Origin: Schizophyllum amplum
Lineage: Eukaryota; Basidiomycota; Agaricomycetes; Agaricales; Schizophyllaceae
Length of the DNA: 64,000 nucleotides
Direction: 5' to 3'
Assembly (NCBI GenBank): GCA_007026445.1
Contig: VDMD01000083.1
Span: 1-64,000 of the forward strand
Positions 36,033-46,256 of this stretch are shown one piece after another. A program made the position numbers and the translations under genes. Numbering within the stretch: the first letter of the stretch is position 1; every line of letters starts with the position of its first letter. The notes beneath the pieces are model-generated. The model did not search any database. It was not told where the DNA came from and was given only the letters and a program-made list of their open reading frames with translations.

Positions 36033-36780
36033 ATGCTGTCGTCTGCGCTGCGCCGACCGGCGACCCGCGCTCCGCGTCTTGTGCGCGCCATCACCGCCGG
36101 CCGCGCCGCGCCTATGGACGACGCCAAGCGTGCCTCCATGGCCATTCTCAGCGGTAGCCGCGCCGCCGCTGCGCCGCCTTCTCCGCCGCCGACCTCGCCG
36201 TCGCCCGCAACGTCGACCTCCGTCGGGTCCTCCTCCACATTCGCGTTCTCCTTTACCGACCTTCCCGACGGTCCCGAATCTACTCAGCCGCCGCTCATGA
36301 ACATCCCCCTGCGCAGGACCCGCTCCTTAATCTCTTCGTGACCACGATCATGTCCCACGGCCACCGCGCGCGCGCCGCGCAGACCGTCTCGCGCGCTATG
36401 CTCCACCTGCACGCCATGACGCGTTCACCTGCGCTACCCCTGCTGCGCCGTGCGGTCGACCTTACTGCGCCCGCGGTCAAGGTCGTTCAGGACAGGCTGC
36501 TGAGAGGGACGAAGATTGTCTACCGGCCGCGCCCATTGAACGAGCGGCAGCGAACGAAGCAGGCTATCAAGTGGATAGTGGAGGATAGCCTGAAGAGTGT
36601 GCCGGGTCGCAAGTTCGACGAGCGGCTGGCGAAGGCGATCATCAGGGTGATCAACGGGGACAGCACGGCGCTGGAGAAAAAGAAGTTGCAACATGAGACG
36701 GCGATGAACAACAGGTGCGTGAATCATACTGAACGCTTCCCTCCGCTGACTTTGTATACAGAGGAAATCTGGACCGATAA
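36033..36780 (+). CDS. Mitochondrial ribosomal protein uS7, interrupted by an apparent 1-nt frameshift
   Basis: Exon 1 is 36033-36714 and exon 2 is 36762-36780 (GTGCGT...ACAG intron). The protein binds the 3' major domain of the mitochondrial small rRNA. The first frame gives a presequence-like head (MLSSALRRPATRAPRLVRAI) and a Pro/Ser linker up to 'LMNIP'. The S7 domain then continues in another frame with 'DPLLNLFVTTIMSHGHRARA', 'GTKIVYRPRPLNERQRTKQA' and 'FDERLAKAIIRVINGD', and ends 'NNRGNLDR'. The two parts would join if one more C were present in the C5 run at 36305-36309. No splice pair fits there. Either the base is missing through a sequencing error or the allele is damaged; the intact S7 domain and good C-terminal intron favour an error. 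Confidence 0.88.
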
Positions 36781-38085
36781 TTGCTATAGATATTTCTCCT
36801 ACTTCATACCTTCTGCAATGTCAACCTGCCCTCGCAATTCTTCCACAACTTCATCTATAGGCCATAGAGCGAGGCGACAAATAACCCATGTCCAACTTTG
36901 GGCTGAGGCAGAGGCAGACACCCTTCAAAGCTGGCGGGACCACACATCCGCTTGCGCGGTATGAGCACTCTAGCCGATAGCCTGAGATCACCACCCTGCG
37001 ACCCAAGCACGCTAACTGCTCCGCACTCCGTCACTGTCCCGGTATGCTATGAGTCTGCAACATCTCGTTGTCGCTCATATAATGTGTTGCCTCGCGCATT
37101 CCTACTATACCCCAGATCTCTTATTCCCCCAAGCGCTGGCCCATGTCATTCATCTTATACGTCTCATCCTGTATATCCCTTGCCTTGCCCTCTTCTTTTG
37201 GACTGTGGCTTCTCCGATACTTCATGATTCTGGTTGCCGCTGCCTCCAATAATTACCCCTTCTCACACAAGACCCTCAATCCTTCAGTAGTATATCGGAT
37301 AGTACTTACACCTGTCATGAGGCAATATTTCATCAAGTACGTATATCGCGGGATCGTCTAGCGTCGGACGTCGAGGACTCGTAAACGACATGCAGTGCAG
37401 GAACAAACGAAAGTGCGTGAAGCGCGACGTTTCGCATTTTGCTCTGAACCTACTCTGAACCGTCATGTCTACCTGGTCCACCCTCCTGCAAATCTGCGTC
37501 CTCAGAAACTATCAAATCGTGGACCCGCCTGATGCTTTCTGATACTCTACCCTTTCTCTGTTCACCATTTCGACCGCGATAACCCGGCGGCGCGGGCATG
37601 GCGCGCAGGTGGCGCGGACGCACAATGTGTACGACTGTGTACATCCTTCCCCAGGTATGCATGGACCGCTACGCAAGCTACAGAAGCAAGCTTACCTGGT
37701 CACGCAGTACACAAAGGGTTCTCCGAGGTGATGAGCTGGTCATTGATCACAATAGGACTCCCCGAATGATATGCACGCTCTTTTGTTCTCCGTTATGACC
37801 CTCCCTAGATATAAAGGGCGACGATGTGCGATATTACCCCCCATGCAAAGCTTTCCGATCGACCTTTGCATCGAGAAGAACAGAAGAACGACCTCAAGTA
37901 CGTAGTGAAGTCTACTGAGCTCTCCCATATCTAATTTGCACAGCCAGACCCGTGTTCGCCACACTACGAACGTCTACCATACCATCAACACGCGCTGCAC
38001 GCATCAGCGCGTCATATACCAACCAACAGCCACCTACCAAGCGCCGGCACCCTTTGAACACCCCCACGACCCGTAGGCGTCTCCG
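36781..38085. other. Gene-free stretch
   Basis: No gene is supported. The left half is pyrimidine-rich and unstructured. A TATA-like ATATAAAG at 37811-37818 and a possible 5' UTR intron (GTACGT near 37899 to CACAG near 37943) may belong to the gene that starts at 38086. Confidence 0.45.
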
Positions 38086-39552
38086 ATGGCCTTCCCCGCC
38101 GCCATCATCCAGGCCCCCGCGGACCAACACAATTTCTATGGCCCTCCCCCACCCCCGGTTGGCTATCCTGTATCCAGTGGCTATCACGCAGGCGCCGCAT
38201 TGGCGCGCGCGCCCCCTCGTCCTCCTCTCCGCCCCGCGCCCGCGCCGGTGCCTCCATTGCCACCTCGACCCCAACCGCCAGCACGATTCGATACTGCGAA
38301 CCCGTTCGGCAACCGCGCGTGTCGGCACCGCTGCCGCACGACGGGCGCCTGGGAGCGTGGCGCGCCCAACATCAACGCGTCTACATGTCTCGAGACTCGG
38401 CAGGACCCGCTCGCCGCGCTTCCGAGCAGCACGATTCCCCACGGAGCCCCGCGCACGCGGTGCGACCTGGCGCTGGGAAAGGAATGGGGCGAGGTGGGCC
38501 ATGATGGGCTGGTTGACGGTCTCCACAGGTCGACAAGCGGTCTCTACAGGTCGAAGAGCTTACATGCAGCGTCCGGGGCGCGCCGATCCGACAGTGTGCA
38601 TGGCCCTCTCCTTCGCGGGTACACCGCGCGCTGTCCACTCGCCGGCGCTGCTGGACGGCAGACCGTCGGCTTCTATGATGCGGACCAGATCGCCGCGGCG
38701 CTTGTGCGTGCTGCTGGGAGGTCCGCGCCAGACGCGCACCTGGAGGACAAGCGACTGCACTACTTCGTTACGCAGGTCCTCGGGCGCACGCAGGTGCAGT
38801 TGAGCGTCGCGCTTCACGCCATCATGCTACTCGCTCCCTCCTCCTCTCTCGCCTCAGCGGCGCCCCAGCAACGCCTCATCGCCGCCCTCGCCCTCGCCCA
38901 CCGCGCAGGCACCGAACTCGGGATCTGCTCCGGCTGCTGGGCCCACGTTGCGAACGGCTGCTCCGCGGGCGAAGGTCGCGCATGGCTCGGGAACGACGCG
39001 TTTGTGCGCATTGGTAGCAAGGATGCGTCCGCGGGCGGTGTCGCGCCCTTCACAAAGGAGGAGGTGCGACGAAATTCGGAGGCGCTGCTGAGGGGCGCGG
39101 GGTACAGACTGCACGTCGAGCGCGGGGAGCTAGAGGAGATCGCAATGAGTGCGCTGGAGGATGTCGCGATGAGGGCTGATGCAGCGAATGTTGCCAACAC
39201 TAACAGTCAGGAATACGCGGAGATGCCACCGAGATCTCAAAGTGCGGTGCCCTGGTTGCCCCCTGGTGCTGTCGCGCGGCCCGTACGCTCTCCCGAACCC
39301 TCGACGTCGCGCTATCCCGAACCTCCAATGTCGCGTTATCCCGAGCCGTCGATGTCGCGCTCTCCAATGTCTCCAAAGTCTCGCCCTCTCGACCCCTTGG
39401 TATTGCGCCCGCGGACAATCTCGCTCGGGGAAGGCGCTCGGGCAGCTCCCGGAGGACGTATGCTCTTCCATCCGCTGTATCGACCGAGTCCACTCAATGC
39501 GTACAACACGGGCAAGTCATCGTATCCGCCTCCGCGCCCTCGAGCGCAATGA
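38086..39552 (+). CDS. Proline-rich protein with a probable cyclin-like (PHO80-type) domain
   Basis: A single open frame of 488 residues. The first 80 residues are Pro/Ala-rich ('PPPPPVGYPVSS', 'APAPVPPLPPRPQPP'). Residues 210-350 resemble a divergent PHO80-like cyclin box: helix 'DADQIAAALVRAAG', 'LEDKRLHYFVTQVLGRTQ', 'VQLSVALHAIMLL', 'RLIAALALAHRAG', then 'FTKEEVRRNSEALLRGAGYR'. The tail contains an SRYPEPxMSRYPEPSMSR repeat of 7-8 residues. If a cyclin, it would activate a Pho85/CDK5-like kinase. The segment at about 38300-38500 reads more naturally in a different frame, so unrecognised introns or base errors may be present. The family assignment is tentative. Confidence 0.55.
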   Translation: MAFPAAIIQAPADQHNFYGPPPPPVGYPVSSGYHAGAALARAPPRPPLRPAPAPVPPLPPRPQPPARFDTANPFGNRACRHRCRTTGAWERGAPNINASTCLETRQDPLAALPSSTIPHGAPRTRCDLALGKEWGEVGHDGLVDGLHRSTSGLYRSKSLHAASGARRSDSVHGPLLRGYTARCPLAGAAGRQTVGFYDADQIAAALVRAAGRSAPDAHLEDKRLHYFVTQVLGRTQVQLSVALHAIMLLAPSSSLASAAPQQRLIAALALAHRAGTELGICSGCWAHVANGCSAGEGRAWLGNDAFVRIGSKDASAGGVAPFTKEEVRRNSEALLRGAGYRLHVERGELEEIAMSALEDVAMRADAANVANTNSQEYAEMPPRSQSAVPWLPPGAVARPVRSPEPSTSRYPEPPMSRYPEPSMSRSPMSPKSRPLDPLVLRPRTISLGEGARAAPGGRMLFHPLYRPSPLNAYNTGKSSYPPPRPRAQ

Positions 39553-40403
39553 ACCACGACGCTCCGCTTCATTGCCTCATCACCAAGCCTCATCGACTCG
39601 GCCTACAACTCTCGAACGTGCTACGTTATTCGCTACCGTCCAATCTTCCCTCCTCGCGCTGGATACTCACTATTTTCGCGACAGACGCTCCTTTTCATTG
39701 TATCACGTTTCTCTTTCACAATCTTTCTTGTTGCCTCATCACAGACTCCTATGGTCCTGACACGCACGATACTCCTTTGCTCATCCTCACGGTTTCTCGC
39801 TCATCTCCATGACATCCCTGTCATCTTTACGATCTCTCTCAATCATTTACAAGCTTTTCTCAATTATTCATTGCTCTTATGTTCTACGCATGTTGTATCG
39901 TGTACTTTTGAATTGATCTTCTGGAGGGTGATTGTAGCAGGGTGGAATTCGGCGAAGTCAAGTGGCCGAATCTAGCTTCACGGAGAACGTTAACGATCGT
40001 TGGGATGAGCAAGTCGAGATAGCAATAGTGCATGACGAAGTTTCTATAATCAACAACGCTGCTGCCAGAGGTGAGCGAGCCGTAGCCATGCGGTGAACTG
40101 ACCGGACATGGACCGGACGACGGACGCTCGTAGCGTGGGGAAGGAAGTTGGAAGGGACTCGGAGGAAGCCTTTGAACTGCAAAGTTGAACATCCCTGATA
40201 GGGGCATCACCATTAGTTTCCCACGCTTTTCCTCGATTTCGCGACTTGCCATTGGCCTTCACGATCAGGTCATACGTCTATGCTGTGCTTTCCCTCCTCA
40301 AACGTGCATCGTATTTCTCAGTCTTGAATATCTAGGGGAACAAGCCCTCATATCCTTGCTGACGCAATCACGCAACTGCACCTCGGCCCTGCCTCGGCCA
40401 CTC
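39553..40403. other. Intergenic region
   Basis: About 850 bp between two plus-strand genes. The sequence is relatively AT-rich with no feature beyond probable 3' and 5' flanks. Confidence 0.5.
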
Positions 40404-43400
40404 ATGCCACGCAAAGGCTCCGGTCCGGAATACGTCAAATATACCGCTACCATCGTCCTCGACCATGACAAGGCATCTCAGCTGTTCAGATCTAGCTCTT
40501 TCGACTTACGGAACGCGCTCTGTGCGGATTTCGACAAGCTGAGGCTGCCGCACCCGTCCGTGCATAACATGGACAAGCCCGATATCGCGCGAGACAGTAT
40601 CAGTCTACGTTGGTATACGGAAAATAAGAGTACAGTGAGTTTTGTCGATCCTTAGCTGCCATGGATCCCGAGCAGTAGTCCAGTGGAAGTAGGACTGCAC
40701 GCATACCTAAATATCGCACGCGTTGGCTCCTTCGTCAGTAAGCGTTGGGACTGACTGGATCTACAGACATTGTCCTCAATGGTCAATAATGCATTCGATA
40801 CGCGGTACGCCACGCCCTCCGAAAAACAACTACGAGAGTCACTGGGAATGTAAGCCTGTCGCGTTTTTCCTTCAGCTTATTACGAAGCTGATTCGCCGCG
40901 GTGTTGACTACCCGTTTCCAATGAAGCGTCGCGATGTACCACCACAGCAGGTAATCGTTACTTTGCAAGGCATAGTTTACCTGGGGCATTCCTGATAATC
41001 ACGTCCCCAGCAACGTATCGGAGGCCGACCTACCATCCAAGGACCAGCACCGAATGCTGAAAAAGCAGCAGGAAGGCGCGTCGGAAAGGTCTTCGAGCGA
41101 GTCGATCTATAAGAAAAAGAAGACGAAAACATACAACGCGAAGATACTCACCACGAAGGCACTGACGCCCGCAACAACCGAAAATCCGTGGCCTCGTCCG
41201 GCCCCGCTAGATCGCGAGACCTACAAAGCTTCACAAATGGCGGACACGCAGGGCCTTGACATACCTTCAAACGATGCCTCTGATGACGTCGACCTTCTCG
41301 CTACGCACCGTAAAATTGATGCTCTGCACCGGACGCTCATGCGATCGAAACCGTACGGCACGATTGACATTGATGTCCGACGGGACAGTATCTTGCAGGA
41401 TACTCACGCGATCTTTGCGCATCTCTCCGACAAAGACACGAGGAAGCGATTGAACGTATCGTTTAATGGTCGGACCTCCTTCCAGGCGTTTAGGTGTGCA
41501 TCTACTCCCTCATGCGCATGTCATTATGGCGCTGACCTTCAACGCTCAGAGACTGGATCACAAAGTTGGCAGAATATGTCGCGCAGCCAAACACTGGCCC
41601 GTTTGCTCCCGCCTCGCCTGGCAACGCGACGATGGAAATCAGCGCGTGTTTCGCGCCCTGGGAGGCTGAGGAGCCCCCTATGAGCCACTTCGAGTATATG
41701 GGGCGCTGCGTGGCGCTCGTTATCCTACACAAACGGGTCTATGACGCCCATATGTCGCCAGCGTTCTTCAAGACCCTTTTAGGGCGGCGCGTCACGCTTT
41801 GCGACCTTCGACCGGTGGACGCAGACCTGTATCGTTCGCTGTGCTGGATGCTGTAAGCCTTTGATCCACGCCTGGCACTGCCCTGAAAGACTCATTGTAC
41901 GCGCTTGCTTTCTGCAGAGAAAACGACATCACGGGCGTGTTGGACGAGACATTTACAGTGACGGAGCCTGTCCGCGGGGGTGGAGTACGGACTGTTGAGT
42001 TGTGCGCGGGAGGAGAGCACATCAAGGTCACACAATCGAATAAGCGCTCGTACGTTGACGCCCGGGTGCGATACCGACTTTATGGGCGGGTGCAGCGACA
42101 GACCGAGGCCTTCCGTAAAGGGCTGAATGGAGTCAGCATTTCGGTGTTGGAAACTCTGCTCTTCGTTGATGTATCTCCACAGATCGTTCCCATCGGGCTA
42201 CTCCAGGACTTTACTGAGCAGGAACTGTCTGTGCTCTTCTGCGCTGCGCCGAACGTTGACATGTACGTCTGTATTCAAGGCCTTATCCCTCTTGCCTACC
42301 TGCCTCGTATTAACCTCGGTTCTGATCCAGGAAAATCTGGATGACACGAACACGCTACACTGGCTACACCAGCACCGACCTCGTCATCATGTGGTTTTGG
42401 AAGTGCGTGAACGAGTGGACGGATGCCCAGCGCGCGAAGCTGCTATTATTCGTGACAGGCACGCCGCGCGTGTCGGTAGGCGAGTTCCAGGACGAACTGT
42501 CGCGACGCGGGCCCAACGACTTCATTATCGAGCGCGCGGGTAACCCGTGGGACCTTCCCACCAGCCACGCGTGCGCGAGCACGCTTCATTTGCCGCCGTA
42601 CCCGCACTATGAGACACTGAAAAAGAAGCTGTTATATGCGGTTGAGTGAGTCGGGCGCCTTTCTGCCTCCAGATGTCAGGGTCTCTGACATGTGTATCTC
42701 AGGGAGTCGCAGGAGGTGCTGGAAGAAGAGAAGAGACCGCTCGCTCCTCCGACAGGAGAGCGGACTGCCCGGCGGAAGACGCGATGGGACCAGAGTGTAT
42801 GTCGAATCGGATGTATGTATGGAGGTTCATGATCTGATATATCTTCAGCGTTCCGTTGAGCCGGTGAAGGTCAAGAGCGAGGTCACCGTCCAAGTCATCG
42901 AAGGTGCAGGACAAGGCAGAGACACGACACAAGTGGACGACATCGAGATGGCTACAGGTCCTGCGGCCGCTGCCCTCGATGAACCTGTGAATCAAGCACC
43001 GACAAGAGCAGCAGCTTCATCTCAAAGTCACGGAGCTGAGCACGCGAACTCTCCGAAATCTGAGCGTCTCATTGCCGTCGAACCTGATGATGGTAGAAAA
43101 CGGTCGCGATTCAACAGCGTTGAAGAACCCGACACCGTCATACCTCGCAAGCGCGCACGTATAGGATCCCTTCCGCCTCTCGATGTACACGACATCGTCC
43201 AGGTACTCGAGGAGGAACTCTCGGAGAAACGCGCATGTCTAGAAGTGTTACGTCAACAGGAGAAGGTCCTGGCCGCGCGCATGCGGCTGTCGGCCTACTT
43301 CCCAGCTGGTCAATCTCCACCCGCGCCAGCGGATTCGAATCTGCCAGATACAGCGACGCCACTTCCTGAAGAAGACGTGACAGACATCTCAGCACATACA

Positions 43401-43565
43401 ATGCTGCATCGACTCTCCAGAATTCTGCACGAAAAGCAGCGGGAGCTGGCCGCGGAGCGGTCAGAGCGGGCGGCGGCACAGGTGACCTTGGACGATGTCC
43501 AGCGAGAGATAGCCCATCCGCATGTAACGTATATGCTACTGGAGGTCCTGGAGCAGATGGAATAG
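40404..43565 (+). CDS. HECT-type E3 ubiquitin ligase with a C-terminal extension
   Basis: The secure exons are about 41011-41493, 41550-41852, 41918-42131, 42183-42262, 42331-42645, 42703-42795 and 42849-43565. A probable first exon is 40404-40634; splicing between 40635 and 41010 could not be resolved. HECT ligases take ubiquitin from an E2 onto a Cys before transfer. The domain starts near 'DVRRDSILQDTHAIF' and includes 'FEYMGRCVALVILHKRVYD', 'LNGIVPIGLLQDFTEQEL' (after removing a 51-nt intron), 'YTSTDLVIMWFWKCV' and the catalytic Cys in 'LPTSHACASTLHLPPYPHYE'. Reading through at 42646 stops at once (AVE*), where HECT proteins normally end. Splicing the GTGAGT intron 42646-42702 adds about 270 residues with a bipartite basic patch (KRSRF...PRKRARIG) and coiled coils ('VLEEELSEKRACLEVLRQQE'). 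Confidence 0.85.
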
Positions 43566-44308
43566 TCGGCGTAGAATGAGGCTGAGATTGTTGATGGACT
43601 GCACTGGACATTTACGCGGATGCTGATTAGTACTTACGACCGGCGTAACAGGCCGCCGAACGGGGCCCAAGAGCATACTCCTACTTAGTCTGACCGGTCT
43701 CCCATACCAGTCTAGTACTCTCCCCAATGTCACTTAGAACCTCTGTAACAAGCGGAAGGCCATGCTGAGGCCATGTCACCTCAAGAGCGTTGTACCACGG
43801 GCGCGCCGGCCCACGACCCGCGTGACGTCATATATGTCAGCTCTTTAATTCCCGAATTCGGACCTGATTCGGACCGTTCTCGCCGCTAATCAATGTCATA
43901 GTCAATCGTGGCAACGATGGCTTGACTTGAGCGTTCACGGTCATTCCCATTGTCTACAACAGGGCCTTGAATCACATAAAGTAGAAGAATTTTCGTGACG
44001 TTCCCCTGGGCCCTCATCAGTCCTCTCGCTCCAGTCGTCAAAGCCATTCCTAACTCATCTGACTTGACTGGATTCACTCAGTCACTGGGCCTTCCTAGCT
44101 TCAGTGTGCGCTTCCCATTATTACTTATCTGACCCCGCCCGCCCTGTCCGCCTTCAAGATGAAGAGCTCCCGTTGTGAGCCTCAATTTTGCTGACGACCT
44201 TCCAGGGCGTATTGTACGCATCGGACATTGGACAGCAGCAGATAGCGGCTTTATTTATCCGCGGCCTCCGCCGCATCCCACCTCATGCGATAGCTAACAG
44301 CGCTGGCA
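43566..44308. other. Intergenic region
   Basis: No gene is visible. This is the 3' flank of the HECT gene and the upstream region of the secreted hydrolase. Confidence 0.5.
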
Positions 44309-44315
44309 TATAAAA
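44309..44315 (+). promoter_or_regulatory. TATA box of the isochorismatase-like gene
   Basis: TATAAAA lies 66 bp upstream of the ATG at 44381, a normal fungal spacing for a highly regulated, secreted-protein gene. Confidence 0.65.
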
Positions 44316-44380
44316 CTGGCATCACGGAGAGAGCTCGGCGTCAGCGACTCTCTCTGTCTGCTCCACTGACGAACTCGACC

Positions 44381-45639
44381 ATGTTCGCTTTCCAGCTCCT
44401 TTTGGCGACAGTCGCGGCGGCGGCGTCATTCTACGACGCGCGCGACATCGCGGAGGCCGGCCCCGTGGCGCGTGCGGAGTCGAACAAGACGCAGGCCAAA
44501 TTCGGTGACGAGTACTACAGTGCGTGTCCTGCTACATGTCCTTGACCGAGTGAGCTGACCAGTCACGCGCAGACTACTGGCTGTATGAAGCGGACACGAA
44601 CTCATACGATCTGACGCGGGGCAACTCAACGAACGCGAAGACCCTCAAGGCTGGGGAGAAGACGATCACCGTCAACCCTGGCAAGAGCGCTCTCCTCGTT
44701 GTGGACATGCAGAGTGTGTTCTATATACTTGTTCTTGAAATTATGCTCACGCAAATTTCGTCAGATTACTTCCTGAACCCGGCGTACACGGACTTCCCCA
44801 AGGGTCTCGCGACCGTACAACCCACGATTGATTCCGTCAAGGCTTTCAGAGCAGCCGGTGCGAAGATTATATGGTGTCAGGCACGTGGCTCTGTGTTTTC
44901 TGCAGCGCGTTCATCCTAAGCATCTCGTAGTGGGGTTTGACCGACTATGACTTGCAATTCATCCCGCCGTCCTACAAGATCAGCTTTTCGACGGACAAGG
45001 ACCCAGAGCAGAGCTTCGGCTCTGAAATGGGCGTATACAACGGCACGGACTACGGGCGCAAGCTCGTTCCCAAGGAGTACAATGCTCTGGTGAGTCTGAT
45101 ATTGTGTGAGTTGTCCTGCCTTATTGATGATTCGCCGCAGCCCTACGACCCCCTGTGGGAGCTGGCGCAAGAGGGTCTTGCTGCGGGCACGGATCTCTAC
45201 TTCAACAAGAGTGAGTCCGTATACCAAGGCCGCCTTACGTTAGTACTCATCGCGCCTTCAGACCGCCAGAGCTGCCTCTGGGGTGCGCAGACCCCGACGG
45301 GGTTGTATCTCGAGGAGAACCAGATCACAACTCTGTTCATCTCGGGTGTCAACATCGATCAATGCGTATTCGGCACGTTTAACGACGCGTACTACAAGGC
45401 AAGTTGCTTCGCGCTACGCTGTTCTTACTTGCTGACGGTGACTGCAGGGTTGGGACCCGATCGTCGTGCAGGACGCATCGGCGACGTCCAGCCCACAATA
45501 CGCCTACGACATGGTCATGTACAACGTGGACAGTACGTTGCTTTACGAAGCCTTCCATCCCGTGCCTCACTGATCACATCCAACAGAGCACGGCTTCGCC
45601 GTCAACTCGTCGGATATAGTCACAGGGCTCGCTGCTTGA
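44381..45639 (+). CDS. Secreted isochorismatase-like cysteine hydrolase
   Basis: Exons 44381-44519, 44573-44713, 44765-44880, 44931-45089, 45141-45210, 45262-45398, 45448-45532 and 45587-45639 give 299 residues. A signal peptide (MFAFQLLLATVAAAASF) precedes the isochorismatase-type alpha/beta fold. Visible motifs are 'ALLVVDMQNYF' with the catalytic Asp, 'WGLTDYDL' and 'FISGVNIDQCVFGT' with the nucleophilic Cys. The family hydrolyses vinyl ethers, nicotinamide or other C-N bonds; the substrate cannot be told from this sequence. Two introns have GC instead of GT donors: CAG|GCACGT (44881-44930) and AAG|GCAAGT (45399-45447). Both are needed to keep the conserved motifs in frame, and the second matches the GC-AG consensus closely. 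Potential N-glycosylation sites (NKT, NST, NGT) fit a secreted product. Confidence 0.9.
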
Positions 45640-46256
45640 AATCTCGATCTAGGTAACCATGTTCGATATGTAGAATAGCAGGAGTTCTTCGACTCTCGCG
45701 GTGCCGATCAGCTATTGGACTTCCCTGGGGCTCTTTGGTTCTTCTTTCAGTCGGATCTCTCACGCCTTCTTCGTGTGAGAGCTTTTGGGCATGGGATCCC
45801 GTCCCAACGCCGTCCGTGATCCGTTTGCGCTGCCCGCCCGTGTCTCGCCCTCACCTGGTCTCAACTGGATCGTGCGTCATACGATCTGGCGGTCGGCGAC
45901 TGCGGTCCGGTCCTCCTCATAACCACTACTTTCCACCGAGGAGTGACCGCTGCTAATTCCTCGTCAAGCACATCGTCAGACTGTCCCCAGCGCGTCTTCC
46001 AAGACCCCTTCAGTCAGCTGGGCCGCATTCCACCTGCTCTTCAGGCGGACCGGATGCGGCGGACGTGCGACTCGCTGGTCATGTGTCGACGCCCTGCCGA
46101 CACCCAGGGAGCAACTGGCACCAGGGCGCTCGTTACGTGCGAAGAAGCCCGTAGCTCATGGCGGCGTGTATAAAGGTAGTGTGTGCAAAGGTCACCGCGC
46201 CGCTGCCTTCATCGACATCGCAGCCCATACTTGGCGGCTTGACTGCATTCGTGGAC
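45640..46256. other. Intergenic region upstream of GH95 copy 2
   Basis: No gene is supported. An upstream in-frame Met at 46158 would add 33 residues before the GH95 signal peptide and is judged less likely. Confidence 0.5.

Noticed and set aside
42636..43565. Separate gene starting at the ATG at 42636
   Set aside because: The first 70 residues look like translated intron sequence, while splicing from the HECT exon joins the downstream coiled-coil region in frame. Kept as an alternative in the finding.
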